Below, piece by piece: positions 23,767 to 32,642 of a stretch of DNA of 64,000 nt (the stretch's first letter is position 1; each line of letters starts with the position of its first letter). The notes under the pieces are model-generated. The model was given only the letters and a program-made list of their open reading frames with translations. It had not been told where the DNA came from and ran no database searches. Position numbers and translations under genes: made by a program. Source of the DNA: Syntrophobacteraceae bacterium (GTDB lineage Bacteria; Desulfobacterota; Syntrophobacteria; Syntrophobacterales; Syntrophobacteraceae); NCBI GenBank assembly GCA_025453975.1, contig JALOPI010000015.1, positions 1 through 64,000 of the forward strand. The letters are read 5' to 3'.

Positions 23767-26700
23767 TCACCGAAGCGGCTCCATCAGCCGCGTCGGAGTC
23801 TGGATCGTGCGCTTGAGCAAATCGATCAGTCCCGCCCCCAGGGCGGATGGAGAGAGGGGAACCACGTCAGGGTCCTTCAGATCCCCCGAGACCCTCACGG
23901 GGAAGGACAGGAGACTCCCGTTGAGGATATCTCCCAGGATCGGCACCTTGTCGATGATCCGGTCAACCGTCCTCAAGGGAGCCACGACCATCACCAGGTC
24001 CGCCCGCCTGGCCCGGAGATCCACCGTCCCCTTCCAGATCATTTTCATACAGTGGGCATCCACCACGGAATTGTCGAGAGTCAGAATCCCATCCCGAATG
24101 ACTCCCGATGCCGTGATGGAGTCGTAGGCGCAGCCCCGGTTGGTCAGATCGGGGATCTGGCCCCGGTAGATTTCGGTGATGTTCAGGACCGAGAACACCT
24201 TCCCAATGAACCCGATGGGAAAAATCCTCCCCTCTCTCGCCTTGACATCGATCCTCCCCTGAAGCGAAGCCAGGAGATCGTCAGGAGGGCCGGCCGAGGA
24301 GAGGGCGCCTTCCAGCTCCAGGGTGCCGTCGACAAGGCCCTCCGTCCCCCAGAGGCAGCGGAGCGAGTCGCCCAGGGGAGCCGCAGCAGCGGCCAGGTCC
24401 GCGGAAGCCCGCACCGACTGGGGCGAGACCTCGATCCTTCCGGGCAGCGAGATTCCGCAGAGCCGAGCTTCCGACACGTCGATGACGGCACCGTCAGGCC
24501 TGAGGTCCACCCGGAATTCAGCTGGAGCGAAACCGTGGTCTCCCCAGACGAAGCGACCCGACTTCACCCGAAGCGACCCCGAGAGAGCCCCCCTCCCCTC
24601 CTTTTCGGAGGAAGCTTCCGAAGCTTGCGCCGAATCGGAGCCGCCAAGCCTCTTCTGCCGAAATTCCACAAGCCTTTCCCAGACCAGCTCGTCGGCTGTG
24701 ACATCCATATCCACATGGAAACCCTCAGGGGAGAGGTCGACAAAGCCCCTGCAGGTCACTTCAGTCGGATCCAGATTCAAGCGGGAGGCATCGACCCAGA
24801 GCCGGCCACCTTCGGCTCTGAGGGCCGCCTGCCTGACCTCCAGGGGCGCCCTCGCTCCCCAGACCATCTTGAGCCCCTGCACCTCCAAGGCTCCCCGGGC
24901 CGTGGAGCTCCTGGGGCGATCCGGGCGGATCGTGCTCTGGAAGCTCCCTTTCATCGAGCCCTCCAGCACGAGATTTCGAAGGAAGAGCTGATCCAACGTG
25001 GTCCCGGCAAGGACGCCATTGAAGGTGAGGTCGATGGTGCCATTCTTCCTCAGGAGGGTGCAGGTTGCACTGGACTCCCGATCCTTCACCGCGAGGCTGG
25101 AAATATTCAGCTCGCCCGGCTGCGCCCGCAGGCTCAGCTCGACCCGCGGACCTCCATTCACGGACACAGCCCCGGAAAAACCCACACGGCGGTCCTTGTG
25201 CCAGCTGAAGCGCCCATTGGACAGCGTGGCGGGCCCGCGGATCCTGAAATCCCCCGGAAGCTCGGCCCGATCGGACCCCCATTCGATGGCCCTCGAAGCC
25301 AGGCCTCCCGTCAGAGAGAGATCCACCGAGGTCATATCTCCCTTTTGGAAGGCCAAGGCTCCCGAAACGAGCAGCGAGGCGTCCAGCAGCCTGCTGCCGC
25401 AGCCGCTCACGAGCAGCTGGCCGGTGGTCAGATGCAGGCGCCCGGATTCGACATGGATCAAGTCCGGAAAGAAATCGTGGCCAAGGGATGCGCCTTCCAC
25501 ATCAGCCTTGACACTGTAGCTCCAGCCGGACGGATTCATCAGCTGACCGTTCAGGGATGTCTCCCGCAGCGTCACCCTGCCATTCAGTGATGACACGCGC
25601 TTCAGGGCTCCTCGAATGCTGGGATGTGATGTCAGCCAGGGGTAGATCTCATCAAGATCGATGTGTATGGCATTCCCGGATCGAACCTCGACGCCTGATG
25701 GCATTCCCCAGTCCAGCCCGATGGAAAGGGGCTCGAAAACACTCTGTCCCACCGCCCCCTCGAGAGCCACCGCGGAGAGCGTCCGGCCCTCATATCGGAG
25801 TCCGCTCCCCTTCAAGCGGATGGGATACGGGACTCGGTCGGTTCGCCCGCTGACCTCGAATTCGCCCGCCTCGACGAGGGTCTTGACGGCCTTGAGCCGC
25901 TCGCCAAGAACCAGGCGCCCCTTGGCTCGGCCCGCAATGGCATGGAGCCGCGCCAGCTCATCCTGGAACTGCGCGTCTTTCACCACGGTCCCCAGGACGG
26001 CCGGAAGCCCCCCGAGGTCGGCTTCCAGCTGGAGGTCCAGATGAAAGGGGCCGTCCTTGCTGGCGTCTTTTTTCAGGGCCAGGGTGAGCACACCATCCAG
26101 AGCCTGGGATTCCCCGGCTCGGCCCTGGAGATTCCACGCCTTGAGCATGCCTCCGGCGATCTCGACCTCGCCCCGTGCACTTTCGACTTCAAGATCCACG
26201 GGAGGGATGTAAATCCTCCCACCTTCCATGCTGCCCGCGATGACGGTGCTCTCGAGCTTCTTGAGCTCTTCCAGGGTGCGTCCTCGCGCACCGTAACGTA
26301 TGTAAGGCACATGGCCCCCCGTCACGACTTCGAAGGTCTCACGGACGGATTTTTCCTCCCCCCAGAGGCCGAGAGCCACCTCGCGAACCTCATCCGCGCT
26401 CACCTCCCGGCCTTCCACCTCCACCTGGATATCTCGGCCCTTACCTTCGTAAAGTACGGTGCCCGTCGCCCGCAGCCGCGGGGTCTCCATGACCAGGGAC
26501 TTCAGTCCAAGCCGTGCCGTCTGGCCCTGCAGGATAAGCCCCGCATCGAAGCGAGCCCCTGCCAGCCGAATGGTGCGATCCCCCTTGTGCATCATGAGCT
26601 CGGGGACCTCGCCTTGAACAGTCAGGTCGATGCCTTTATGCTGGTGGTAGGCATACTCGACGGCGAAAGTGGAGGTGGACGGCCCCAGCCGCAGGGGCCC

Positions 26701-27450
26701 ACCGCGGAGGAAGCTGGATCCGAGCGCATGGAGCCTGGCGCCCGCCACGATGATCTGCCCACTGCTGGCTCCGCCATCCAGGTCCATGCCCATCTGAACG
26801 GAAATCCTTTCGCAGAAGCTCGACTCACCCCCCAGTGAGAGCTCGATGCGCCCCGGACCACGCTCTCCCCTGGCCTGCACTTGATGGAAGGTCAGGAAAG
26901 GCTTTCCGTCCCGCATCACTGCAAGTCGACCGCCCTGCACCTTGAGGCTCGGAGCGATGGGGGCAACCCTCAGAAATTCAAGATGCGCGGCCATTCGACC
27001 GTCCAGGCTCAGAAGGCGGGCGATGCGACCTCCGACGCCCACACCCTCCGCGTCATTGTCGGTGCTGGATTCCTCCTCGGAAGATGCGGTGGGCCAGGTG
27101 ATCTGAATATCCGGGTTGAGAAAAGCGATCTCGTGGATCCGAAGGTCTCCCGAAAAGAGGGGGCCAAGCTTGGGATACAGGGTCATGGATTTGAGTGACA
27201 GATCGAAGAGTCCCGGGCTCCAGATCCTGACATCCCGAACGATGGCATGGGGCTTCGGAAACAGGGTGAAGTCAATCTTCCGATACTCGGTCTCACAATG
27301 AATGCGGCGCCGAAGCTCCTCGAAGACCGTCTTCTGGACCGCCTCCAGGTTGACCAGTCGGGGGAGTGCCAGCTCCAGGACGGCAAGAAGCCCAAGGAAT
27401 CCCAGCAGGACGAAAAGCAGCTTCATCGCAATATTCCTGGCGCTATTCAT
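23767..27450 (-). CDS. Giant AsmA-like (AsmA/TamB superfamily) envelope protein
   Basis: A 1227-aa protein with one N-terminal membrane helix (MKLLFVLLGFLGLLAVLELA, preceded by MNSARNIA) and a very long periplasmic part rich in beta-strands. The AsmA start pattern is visible (LPRLVNLEAVQKTVFEELRRRI....IDFTLFPKPHAIVRDVRIW). The C-terminal AsmA_2-type region ends with LLSFPVRVSGDLKDPDVVPLSPSALGAGLIDLLKRTI. Proteins of this superfamily form long grooved beta-sheet bridges that carry phospholipids between the membranes. The start at 27450 has GGAG nine bases upstream. It is the first gene of a minus-strand pair with the metal ATPase. Confidence 0.85.
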   Translation of the reverse strand: MNSARNIAMKLLFVLLGFLGLLAVLELALPRLVNLEAVQKTVFEELRRRIHCETEYRKIDFTLFPKPHAIVRDVRIWSPGLFDLSLKSMTLYPKLGPLFSGDLRIHEIAFLNPDIQITWPTASSEEESSTDNDAEGVGVGGRIARLLSLDGRMAAHLEFLRVAPIAPSLKVQGGRLAVMRDGKPFLTFHQVQARGERGPGRIELSLGGESSFCERISVQMGMDLDGGASSGQIIVAGARLHALGSSFLRGGPLRLGPSTSTFAVEYAYHQHKGIDLTVQGEVPELMMHKGDRTIRLAGARFDAGLILQGQTARLGLKSLVMETPRLRATGTVLYEGKGRDIQVEVEGREVSADEVREVALGLWGEEKSVRETFEVVTGGHVPYIRYGARGRTLEELKKLESTVIAGSMEGGRIYIPPVDLEVESARGEVEIAGGMLKAWNLQGRAGESQALDGVLTLALKKDASKDGPFHLDLQLEADLGGLPAVLGTVVKDAQFQDELARLHAIAGRAKGRLVLGERLKAVKTLVEAGEFEVSGRTDRVPYPIRLKGSGLRYEGRTLSAVALEGAVGQSVFEPLSIGLDWGMPSGVEVRSGNAIHIDLDEIYPWLTSHPSIRGALKRVSSLNGRVTLRETSLNGQLMNPSGWSYSVKADVEGASLGHDFFPDLIHVESGRLHLTTGQLLVSGCGSRLLDASLLVSGALAFQKGDMTSVDLSLTGGLASRAIEWGSDRAELPGDFRIRGPATLSNGRFSWHKDRRVGFSGAVSVNGGPRVELSLRAQPGELNISSLAVKDRESSATCTLLRKNGTIDLTFNGVLAGTTLDQLFLRNLVLEGSMKGSFQSTIRPDRPRSSTARGALEVQGLKMVWGARAPLEVRQAALRAEGGRLWVDASRLNLDPTEVTCRGFVDLSPEGFHVDMDVTADELVWERLVEFRQKRLGGSDSAQASEASSEKEGRGALSGSLRVKSGRFVWGDHGFAPAEFRVDLRPDGAVIDVSEARLCGISLPGRIEVSPQSVRASADLAAAAAPLGDSLRCLWGTEGLVDGTLELEGALSSAGPPDDLLASLQGRIDVKAREGRIFPIGFIGKVFSVLNITEIYRGQIPDLTNRGCAYDSITASGVIRDGILTLDNSVVDAHCMKMIWKGTVDLRARRADLVMVVAPLRTVDRIIDKVPILGDILNGSLLSFPVRVSGDLKDPDVVPLSPSALGAGLIDLLKRTIQTPTRLMEPLR

Positions 27451-27730
27451 TCGGGAGATCTCCGAAAGGGGCCGCGGCCGGCAGCGACTGGGCGGCGGGT
27501 CAAACGGGGCTCCCTCCAGCCCGGGCGGGGAGCCCCTCCGAAAAACGTCATCACGAGCGATAGGGAGAGACCTGACAACTCTCGAACCCTTGTGCCAGGG
27601 ATTCCTCTCTTCGTGACGCTCCGTTCCAGATGATAAGCAGGATGCCTTGGGCCGCCTGTTCATCACATATAAACCTTATCCGCTCAACAATCAAAGCACG
27701 CGGACTGATGGGAGACTGGGAGAGAATGCC

Positions 27731-27789
27731 TTGACTCATCCGCCAAATGGATTATGTTTGTTGAGCGTGGCAATTCTTTTGCGTAACTG
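27731..27789 (+). promoter_or_regulatory. Candidate sigma70 promoters of ssrA
   Basis: Two possible pairs are seen: TTGACT (27731) with 16 bp to TATGTT (27753), and TTGAGC (27761) with 17 bp to TAACTG (27784). The second would start transcription at or just before the mature 5' end at 27802; the first would give a ~35-nt leader removed by RNase P. Confidence 0.5.
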
Positions 27790-27801
27790 TCCATTCAACG
27801 A

Positions 27802-28157
27802 GGGGGCGAAACGGGTTCGACGGGGGTAGAGAAGCTCAAGCTGCATGCCGAGGTCCTGACTGCTCGTTAAACAGTTGGGAATAAACACAAACGCAGACGA
27901 TTACGCGTACGCCGTAGCCGCTTAAGCGGCTGCCGTTCCACTGGCTTTCTCCCACGGGGCCAACTGGAGCGTCGACTCAGTGGGATGGTTCTCGGAAGAC
28001 CGCCTGTGCTTCCGAAAATGACATCCAGCAGGCTGGCTGGCGAGGGATCCTGCCCGAGGGGAGACCTCAACGGCGAGACTTCAGAACCCGGGATAAGCAT
28101 GTAGATGTTTGAGTGGAATGCTTTCGGACGCGGGTTCAACTCCCGCCGCCTCCACCA
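27802..28157 (+). ncRNA. ssrA: Transfer-messenger RNA (tmRNA, SsrA)
   Basis: A 356-nt one-piece tmRNA. The 5' end GGGGGCG pairs with CGCCTCC just before the encoded ACCA at 28154-28157, forming the 7-bp acceptor stem. The 5' tRNA-like part has GGGTTCGAC, and the 3' T arm has GGGTTCAACTCCCG. The tag reading frame ends GCCGCTTAA at 27925. With GCA 27893 as the resume codon the tag is ADDYAYAVAA, ending in the AA degron read by ClpXP; the resume codon is inferred from tags of other bacteria. tmRNA with SmpB rescues stalled ribosomes. Its 3' end is a favoured integration site, and an integrase remnant lies directly downstream. Confidence 0.95.
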
Positions 28158-28180
28158 TTTTTTGCAAGGAATTTTAGGAT

Positions 28181-28413
28181 TTAGGATTCTGAATTGGTGC
28201 TTTCAAGTGGGGCACCAGTGGGGCGTATTCTATCAACCTGATTTTCGGTTGTTTCTTCGAGATTTCTTCTTTCCGGTATCTGTGTCAGGGCATATCCTTC
28301 CCGGATCTCCTCAATGCTCACCCGGTAATATCTTTCAAAAGCCTTGTTCGTCTCATGATCCGTGAGCCGGCGGACCCCTTCCGGCGAAAGCCGCCTCACG
28401 GGCGATTCCTGCT
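28181..28413 (-). pseudogene. Remnant of a tyrosine-recombinase integrase (C-terminal tail)
   Basis: The minus-strand frame codes for VRRLTDHETNKAFERYY, then RVSIEEIREGYALTQ. This matches the last helix block of phage-type tyrosine integrases, where a TGHKT..MFERYN..... pattern holds the box II His and the catalytic Tyr. An in-frame stop closes the frame a few codons upstream of GTG 28399, so the catalytic core (RxxR) is gone. Its place, 24 bp beyond the tmRNA 3' end and pointing toward it, is where an ssrA-integrated element keeps its integrase. I infer a decayed island or prophage; no second copy of the tmRNA 3' end was found in the window. Confidence 0.7.
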
Positions 28414-28505
28414 CGTCACGCCGTCACTCTGCCGGCGGCTTCCTCAGATCCCACCTCGCCGCGGAGGCCGATGGGGGTGTTGCCAGCAAATAGGAATGTC
28501 CACCT

Positions 28506-28534
28506 TTGGGCCTGACGGAGAAACATGTTAAGAT
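28506..28534 (+). promoter_or_regulatory. Candidate promoter of the kor operon
   Basis: TTGGGC (28506-28511), a 17-bp spacer and TAAGAT (28529-28534) lie ~60 bp before the korD start. The -35 match is poor (3 of 6), the -10 better (4 of 6). Confidence 0.35.
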
Positions 28535-28595
28535 GGTTTCGACGTGGAGCTGACCCGGACCCTGACCCCGACCCGATAATGTGCGAGAGGATGGC

Positions 28596-28892
28596 GTGAC
28601 GGAGCCCATCACAGCCGGACCCATGGAGTCTTCCAGAAACCTGGAGGAGCCATCGGCTCCGGAAAGAGACAGAAAGACTTACGGCATCGACGTCTTCAGA
28701 GCGTGGTGCAAGGCGTGCGGCATCTGCGTGGCCTTCTGCCCCCGGGAGTGCCTTGTTCGTGATGAGGAAGGGGCCCCCGTGGTGACGGATCCCGACCGAT
28801 GCACGGGATGCGGCTGGTGCGAGCTGCACTGCCCCGATTTCGCCATCAGCGTGCGCCGCAGAAAGCCCGAGGAAAGCCCGGAGGCGGATTGA
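28596..28892 (+). CDS. korD: 2-oxoacid:ferredoxin oxidoreductase, 4Fe-4S ferredoxin (delta) subunit
   Basis: A ~98-aa two-cluster ferredoxin. The first cluster motif is CKACGICVAFCPREC and the second CTGCGWCELHCPDFA, the standard CxxCxxCxxxCP arrangement for two [4Fe-4S] clusters. It carries electrons from the thiamine-diphosphate subunit to ferredoxin. GTG 28596 has AGAGG five bases upstream; GTG 28581 and ATG 28623 are alternatives in the same frame. It is the first gene of a korD-A-B-C operon, so the enzyme oxidises 2-oxoglutarate or a branched-chain 2-oxoacid to acyl-CoA, or runs in reverse as a carboxylating synthase. Confidence 0.88.
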   Translation: MTEPITAGPMESSRNLEEPSAPERDRKTYGIDVFRAWCKACGICVAFCPRECLVRDEEGAPVVTDPDRCTGCGWCELHCPDFAISVRRRKPEESPEAD

Positions 28893-28917
28893 GAACCCCT
28901 GAACCGGAGATGACCCT

Positions 28918-30063
28918 TTGACGGCAACGAGGAGTCGCGGGCGTCCCCTGCTGCTGCAGGGCAACGAGGCCATGGTGGAGGGGGCTCTGGCCGCCGGCTG
29001 CCGCTTTTTCGCCGGCTACCCCATCACCCCGGCCACGGAGATCAGCGAGGCCATGTCCGCCCGGCTGCCGGCCGTGGGCGGCACCTTCATCCAGATGGAG
29101 GACGAGATCGCCAGCCTCGGGGCCACCATCGGGGCCTCCCTGGCCGGAGTCAAGGCCATGACGGCCACCAGCGGGCCCGGCTTCTCCCTCATGCAGGAGA
29201 ACCTGGGGTTCGCGTGCATCGCCGAAGTCCCCTGCGTCATCGTGAATGTGATGCGCGGGGGGCCGAGCACCGGCCTTCCCACCCATGTGAGCCAGGGCGA
29301 TGTGATGCAGGCTCGCTGGGGGACTCACGGCGATCATCCCATCATCGTCCTGGCGGTCTCGACGACCCTGGACTGTTTCTGGCTGACCATCAAGGCATTC
29401 AATCTCTCCGAAAAGTACCGGACTCCGGTCATCATCCTCTCGGATGAAGTGGTGGCTCACACCCGCGAGAAGGTGGTGCTTCCAGGTCCGACGGAGATCG
29501 AGGTCGTCGACCGCATCCGGCCCACCATGCCTCCCGAATGGTACATCCCCTACGAGGACAACAGCCGGGGAGTGCCGCCCATGGGAATCTTCGGAGACGG
29601 CTATCGCTATCACGTGACGGGCCTGGTGCACGATGTACGCGGCTTCCCGACCCAGCGGGCGGACGAGATCGTACCGTTCATGAGCCGGCTGTTCCGCAAG
29701 ATCAACCAGCACTTTTTCGAGATCCAGATGGTGGAGGAGGAATTCACCGAGGATGCCGAAACGCTGGTCGTCGCCTACGGCTCGGTTTCGCGCTCGGCGC
29801 GGCGGGCCGTGAGGGAAGCCCGCCAGCGGGGCCTGAAATGCGGCCTCGTGCAGCTCATCACCCTGTGGCCCTTCCCGCGCCAGAGCGTGGAAGCGCTTCT
29901 GCGGCGGGTGCGGGCGGTGCTGGTTCCCGAGCTCAATCTGGGGCAGATTTCCCGCGAGGTGAAGCGCGTCAATCAGGGCGTCGCCCGCGTCGAGACCCTG
30001 AACCGCCTGGACGGGAGCCTCATCACGCCCGGAGAGATCCTGACACGCATCTTGAGACTCTAG
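28918..30063 (+). CDS. korA: 2-oxoacid:ferredoxin oxidoreductase alpha subunit
   Basis: A 381-aa protein starting with TTG 28918, seven bases after GGAGA; no better ATG is near. The N-terminal pyrimidine-binding domain shows LLQGNEAMVEGALAAGCRFFAGYPITPATEI and MEDEIASLGATIGASLAG. The motif TSGPGFSLMQENLGFACIAEVPCVIVNV and the GPSTGLPT stretch are diagnostic of KorA/OorA-type alpha subunits. The C-terminal transketolase-like domain (ETLVVAYGSVSRSARRAV) ends LITPGEILTRIL. It binds the thiamine pyrophosphate together with KorB in the cytoplasm. The start lies 26 bp after korD. Between it and korB an unusual 292-bp spacer holds a palindromic repeat. Confidence 0.93.
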   Translation: MTATRSRGRPLLLQGNEAMVEGALAAGCRFFAGYPITPATEISEAMSARLPAVGGTFIQMEDEIASLGATIGASLAGVKAMTATSGPGFSLMQENLGFACIAEVPCVIVNVMRGGPSTGLPTHVSQGDVMQARWGTHGDHPIIVLAVSTTLDCFWLTIKAFNLSEKYRTPVIILSDEVVAHTREKVVLPGPTEIEVVDRIRPTMPPEWYIPYEDNSRGVPPMGIFGDGYRYHVTGLVHDVRGFPTQRADEIVPFMSRLFRKINQHFFEIQMVEEEFTEDAETLVVAYGSVSRSARRAVREARQRGLKCGLVQLITLWPFPRQSVEALLRRVRAVLVPELNLGQISREVKRVNQGVARVETLNRLDGSLITPGEILTRILRL

Positions 30064-30355
30064 GAGGCTGTCCGAGCACACTTCCTGGTCCTTTGGAGCG
30101 GAGTGTAGCGAAGAGAGGAATCCTGGACAGACTGAGTGTTACCGCGAGGGAGATTCCTCATGATCGCCCGAAATGACAGCCCCTGGACAGCCTACCGGAA
30201 GGGGAGCGGTGCATGGGTGGCTGAGGGCCCCAGGAGGCCGGCAAGGAGACGTGAGCGCCGGGAGGAGGCCCCGGAGCACGGACGATGGACGCATCGGCCC
30301 CAACCGGGCCTGACCGCTCCTCACCAGAACCTGTAACCCGAAACAGGTCTTCATC
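30064..30355. other. Long intra-operon spacer between korA and korB
   Basis: The 292-bp gap holds the palindromic repeat copy B (30083-30179) and no supported gene. Such a gap is odd inside a kor operon, where neighbouring genes usually abut. Confidence 0.6.
30083..30179. repeat. Dispersed intergenic palindromic repeat, copy B
   Basis: The left arm (30083-30123, TCCTGGTCCTTTGGAGCGGA...) and right arm (30149-30179, GGAGATTCCTCA...CGAAATGACAG) are imperfect inverted copies and match copy A at 4583-4678 in both arms. The element could form a long hairpin in the korA-korB mRNA. Confidence 0.65.
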
Positions 30356-31210
30356 ATGGCGGAAGTTACCAAGCTGATTCACAAATACCTGCGGCACGAC
30401 AAGAAGTTTCCCCACGTCTGGTGCCCCGGCTGCGGCAATGGCATCCTTCTGGGATCCCTCATACGGGCCATCGATCGCACAGGCTTCGAGAAGGACGAGA
30501 TCGTGCTGGTGTCGGGCATCGGCTGTGCCGGACGCCTCCCCGTGTATGTGGATTTCAACACGCTCCACACGACCCACGGCCGGGCCCTGACCTTCGCCAC
30601 CGGGGTCAAGCTGGCCAATCCCAGGCTTCAGGTCATCGTCATCATGGGGGATGGGGACGCCACCGCCATCGGGGGCAACCACTTCATCCACGCGGCCCGC
30701 CGCAACCTGAACCTCACGGCCATCATCGTCAACAACAGCATCTATGGCATGACCGGCGGCCAGTACTCGCCCACGACCCCCTACGGCGCCCTGGCAACCA
30801 CCGCTCTCCACGGCAACATCGAGCAGGCCTTCTCCATCGCCGAGCTGGCCGTGACGGCGGGAGCCGGGCTGGTGGCGCGCGGGACGGTCTATCACGCCTC
30901 GCTCCTGGACGATCTCATCGAAAAGGCGATCCTCAAGCGGGGGTTCTCGGTGGTCGAAGTCATCAGCCACTGTCACACTCAGTATGGACGGAGGAACCAG
31001 GCCGGGGGGGCCGTGGAAATGCTCCGCTGGCAGAAGGATTCGGCGGTGCGCGTGGAGAAGGCGGCTGCCCTGAGCCAGGAGGAGCTTCGGGGGCGCTTCA
31101 CCATCGGGGTGCTGGTGGACCGTGACCTGCCCATCTACACCCAGGAATACCGCCGCATTCGCGAGGCAGCGGCGGCAGCGGCGGCCCAGCAGGGTCATCC
31201 AGCGGGCTGA
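30356..31210 (+). CDS. korB: 2-oxoacid:ferredoxin oxidoreductase beta subunit
   Basis: A 284-aa protein with VWCPGCGNGILLGSL at the N terminus, the conserved CPGCG motif of KorB-type beta subunits. The TPP-binding motif GDGDATAIGGNHFIHAARRN (Mg-ligand region GDGD...NN) is followed by LTAIIVNNSIYGMTGGQ. The C-terminal region has the Cys/His stretch SHCHTQYGRRNQ. It provides the catalytic TPP site and, in the broader family, can bind a [4Fe-4S] cluster. The start ATG 30356 is followed by the family's usual helix. It lies 23 bp before korC. Confidence 0.93.
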   Translation: MAEVTKLIHKYLRHDKKFPHVWCPGCGNGILLGSLIRAIDRTGFEKDEIVLVSGIGCAGRLPVYVDFNTLHTTHGRALTFATGVKLANPRLQVIVIMGDGDATAIGGNHFIHAARRNLNLTAIIVNNSIYGMTGGQYSPTTPYGALATTALHGNIEQAFSIAELAVTAGAGLVARGTVYHASLLDDLIEKAILKRGFSVVEVISHCHTQYGRRNQAGGAVEMLRWQKDSAVRVEKAAALSQEELRGRFTIGVLVDRDLPIYTQEYRRIREAAAAAAAQQGHPAG

Positions 31211-31233
31211 CAGGGACCAGGCAGCGGGGAAAC

Positions 31234-31818
31234 GTGATGGATCGTTACGAGATCAGGCTGAGCGGCTCGGGGGGTCAGGGCATCATCATGGCGGGAATCA
31301 TTCTGGCCGAGGCCGCCGGCATCCATGACGGCAAGTATGTATGTCAGACCCAGAGTTACGGTCCGGAGGCCCGCGGGGGAGCCAGCAAGGCGGAAGTGGT
31401 CATCAGCGACCGGGAAATCGATTATCCCAAGGCCATGAAGCCCGACCTGCTCCTGGCCATGAACCAGCAATCCTGCGACCTGTATCTGTTCGACCTGAAG
31501 CCTTCGGGCGTCTTGATCGTGGATTCCACCCTGGTCAAGCAGCTCCCGACGACCCGGGCCTTCACCCTTCCCTTCACGAGAATTGCGCGGGAAGCCCTCG
31601 GAAAGGAGCTCGTGGCCAACATCGTCGCCCTGGGAGCATTGGTGGAGCTTGCGGGAGTGGTGGCGACGGGAAGCCTCGAGGCCGCCGTCCTGGGGCGGGT
31701 TCCCCCTGGCACCGAGGCTCTGAATCGAAAGGCCCTTGAGGCCGGAATCCACGCAGCCAGACAATTCCTCGCTCAACGAACGGAAAGCTCAACTCATGCG
31801 GATTCTCTTGACGAATGA
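31234..31818 (+). CDS. korC: 2-oxoacid:ferredoxin oxidoreductase gamma subunit
   Basis: A 194-aa subunit with the family start YEIRLSGSGGQGIIMAGIILAEAA (glycine-rich nucleotide/CoA region) and the following motif QTQSYGPEARGGASKAEVVIS. It completes the KorABCD complex and helps form the CoA-side of the active site. Its last 23 bases overlap the surE start, so surE is probably cotranscribed and partly coupled to it. Confidence 0.93.
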   Translation: MMDRYEIRLSGSGGQGIIMAGIILAEAAGIHDGKYVCQTQSYGPEARGGASKAEVVISDREIDYPKAMKPDLLLAMNQQSCDLYLFDLKPSGVLIVDSTLVKQLPTTRAFTLPFTRIAREALGKELVANIVALGALVELAGVVATGSLEAAVLGRVPPGTEALNRKALEAGIHAARQFLAQRTESSTHADSLDE

Positions 31819-32548
31819 CGACGGAATCTATGCCAAAGGCATCGAAGCGATTCATCTCTCCCTTGCAGCCGAGCACGACGTCACCGTGGTGGCCCCCGAG
31901 ACGGAGCAAAGCGCCGTCGGTCACGCCATCACCTTCCTGGATCCCCTGAGGGTCAAGCCGGTCCAGCGCAACGGTCAGTTCTTCGGTTACGCCTTGAGCG
32001 GCACCCCGGCCGACTGCGTGAAGATCGCCATCACCGAGCTCATGAAGCCCCCTCCCCAGGTGGTGGTCTCGGGAATCAATCTGGGGGCCAACGTGGGTGT
32101 CAACGTCATCTATTCGGGGACGGTCTCCGCCGCCACGGAGGCCGCCGTGCTGGGGGTTCCTTCCGTCGCCGTCTCCATGGATTCCTTCGACGCCACCGAC
32201 TTCTCTTCCGCCACCGAATTCATTCCGAAGCTTCTGCGGCTCCTGGAGCAAAGGGGTCTTCCGGCGGGCGTGACCTTGAACGTGAACGTCCCGAACGTAC
32301 CGTACTCGCGGGTGCGGGGAGTCAGGATCACCCATCAGGGAGGGATGCGGGCCGTGGAAACGTATGACCGCCGCTCGGATCCTCGAGGCGCGGTCTACTA
32401 CTGGCTCCGCAACAAGGCCATCCTGGCCGACCCCCATGTGGACGCCGACTCCACCGTCCTTTCCCGGGACTACATCTCGGTCACCCCCATCCACCACGAT
32501 TTGACCGACTATCCGCTGATCGACACTCTGAAGACCTGGGGGCTGTGA
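31796..32548 (+). CDS. surE: 5'-nucleotidase SurE
   Basis: A 250-aa metal-dependent nucleoside 5'-monophosphate phosphatase, of family length. Conserved motifs are MRILLTNDDGIYAKGI (metal-binding Asp pair), APETEQSAVGHAIT, SGTPADCVKI, VVSGINLGANVGVNVIYSGTVSAATEA (metal and phosphate site) and ITHQGG with the later RRSDPRG. SurE hydrolyses 5'- and 3'-nucleotides and polyphosphate and often sits with stationary-phase genes. The start at 31796 replaces the in-frame ATG 31736, because the family begins at MRILLTNDDG. It overlaps korC by 23 bp. Confidence 0.95.
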   Translation: MRILLTNDDGIYAKGIEAIHLSLAAEHDVTVVAPETEQSAVGHAITFLDPLRVKPVQRNGQFFGYALSGTPADCVKIAITELMKPPPQVVVSGINLGANVGVNVIYSGTVSAATEAAVLGVPSVAVSMDSFDATDFSSATEFIPKLLRLLEQRGLPAGVTLNVNVPNVPYSRVRGVRITHQGGMRAVETYDRRSDPRGAVYYWLRNKAILADPHVDADSTVLSRDYISVTPIHHDLTDYPLIDTLKTWGL

Positions 32549-32642
32549 ACAGGGGGCGCCGGAGAGGGGTGGGAGAGTGCCCGTGGATCCGGACGGGGAT
32601 GCAAGCTCAGGTCCAGGGCTGATGAAGAGCAAGGCACAGGGA

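Noticed and set aside
23317-25590. 757-aa plus-strand frame opposite the AsmA-like and ATPase genes
   Set aside because: Spans the boundary of two well-supported genes and reads as random His/Arg/Pro-rich sequence.
28416-28973. Minus-strand 185-aa frame overlapping korD
   Set aside because: Opposite a ferredoxin with intact cluster motifs, and no similarity visible.
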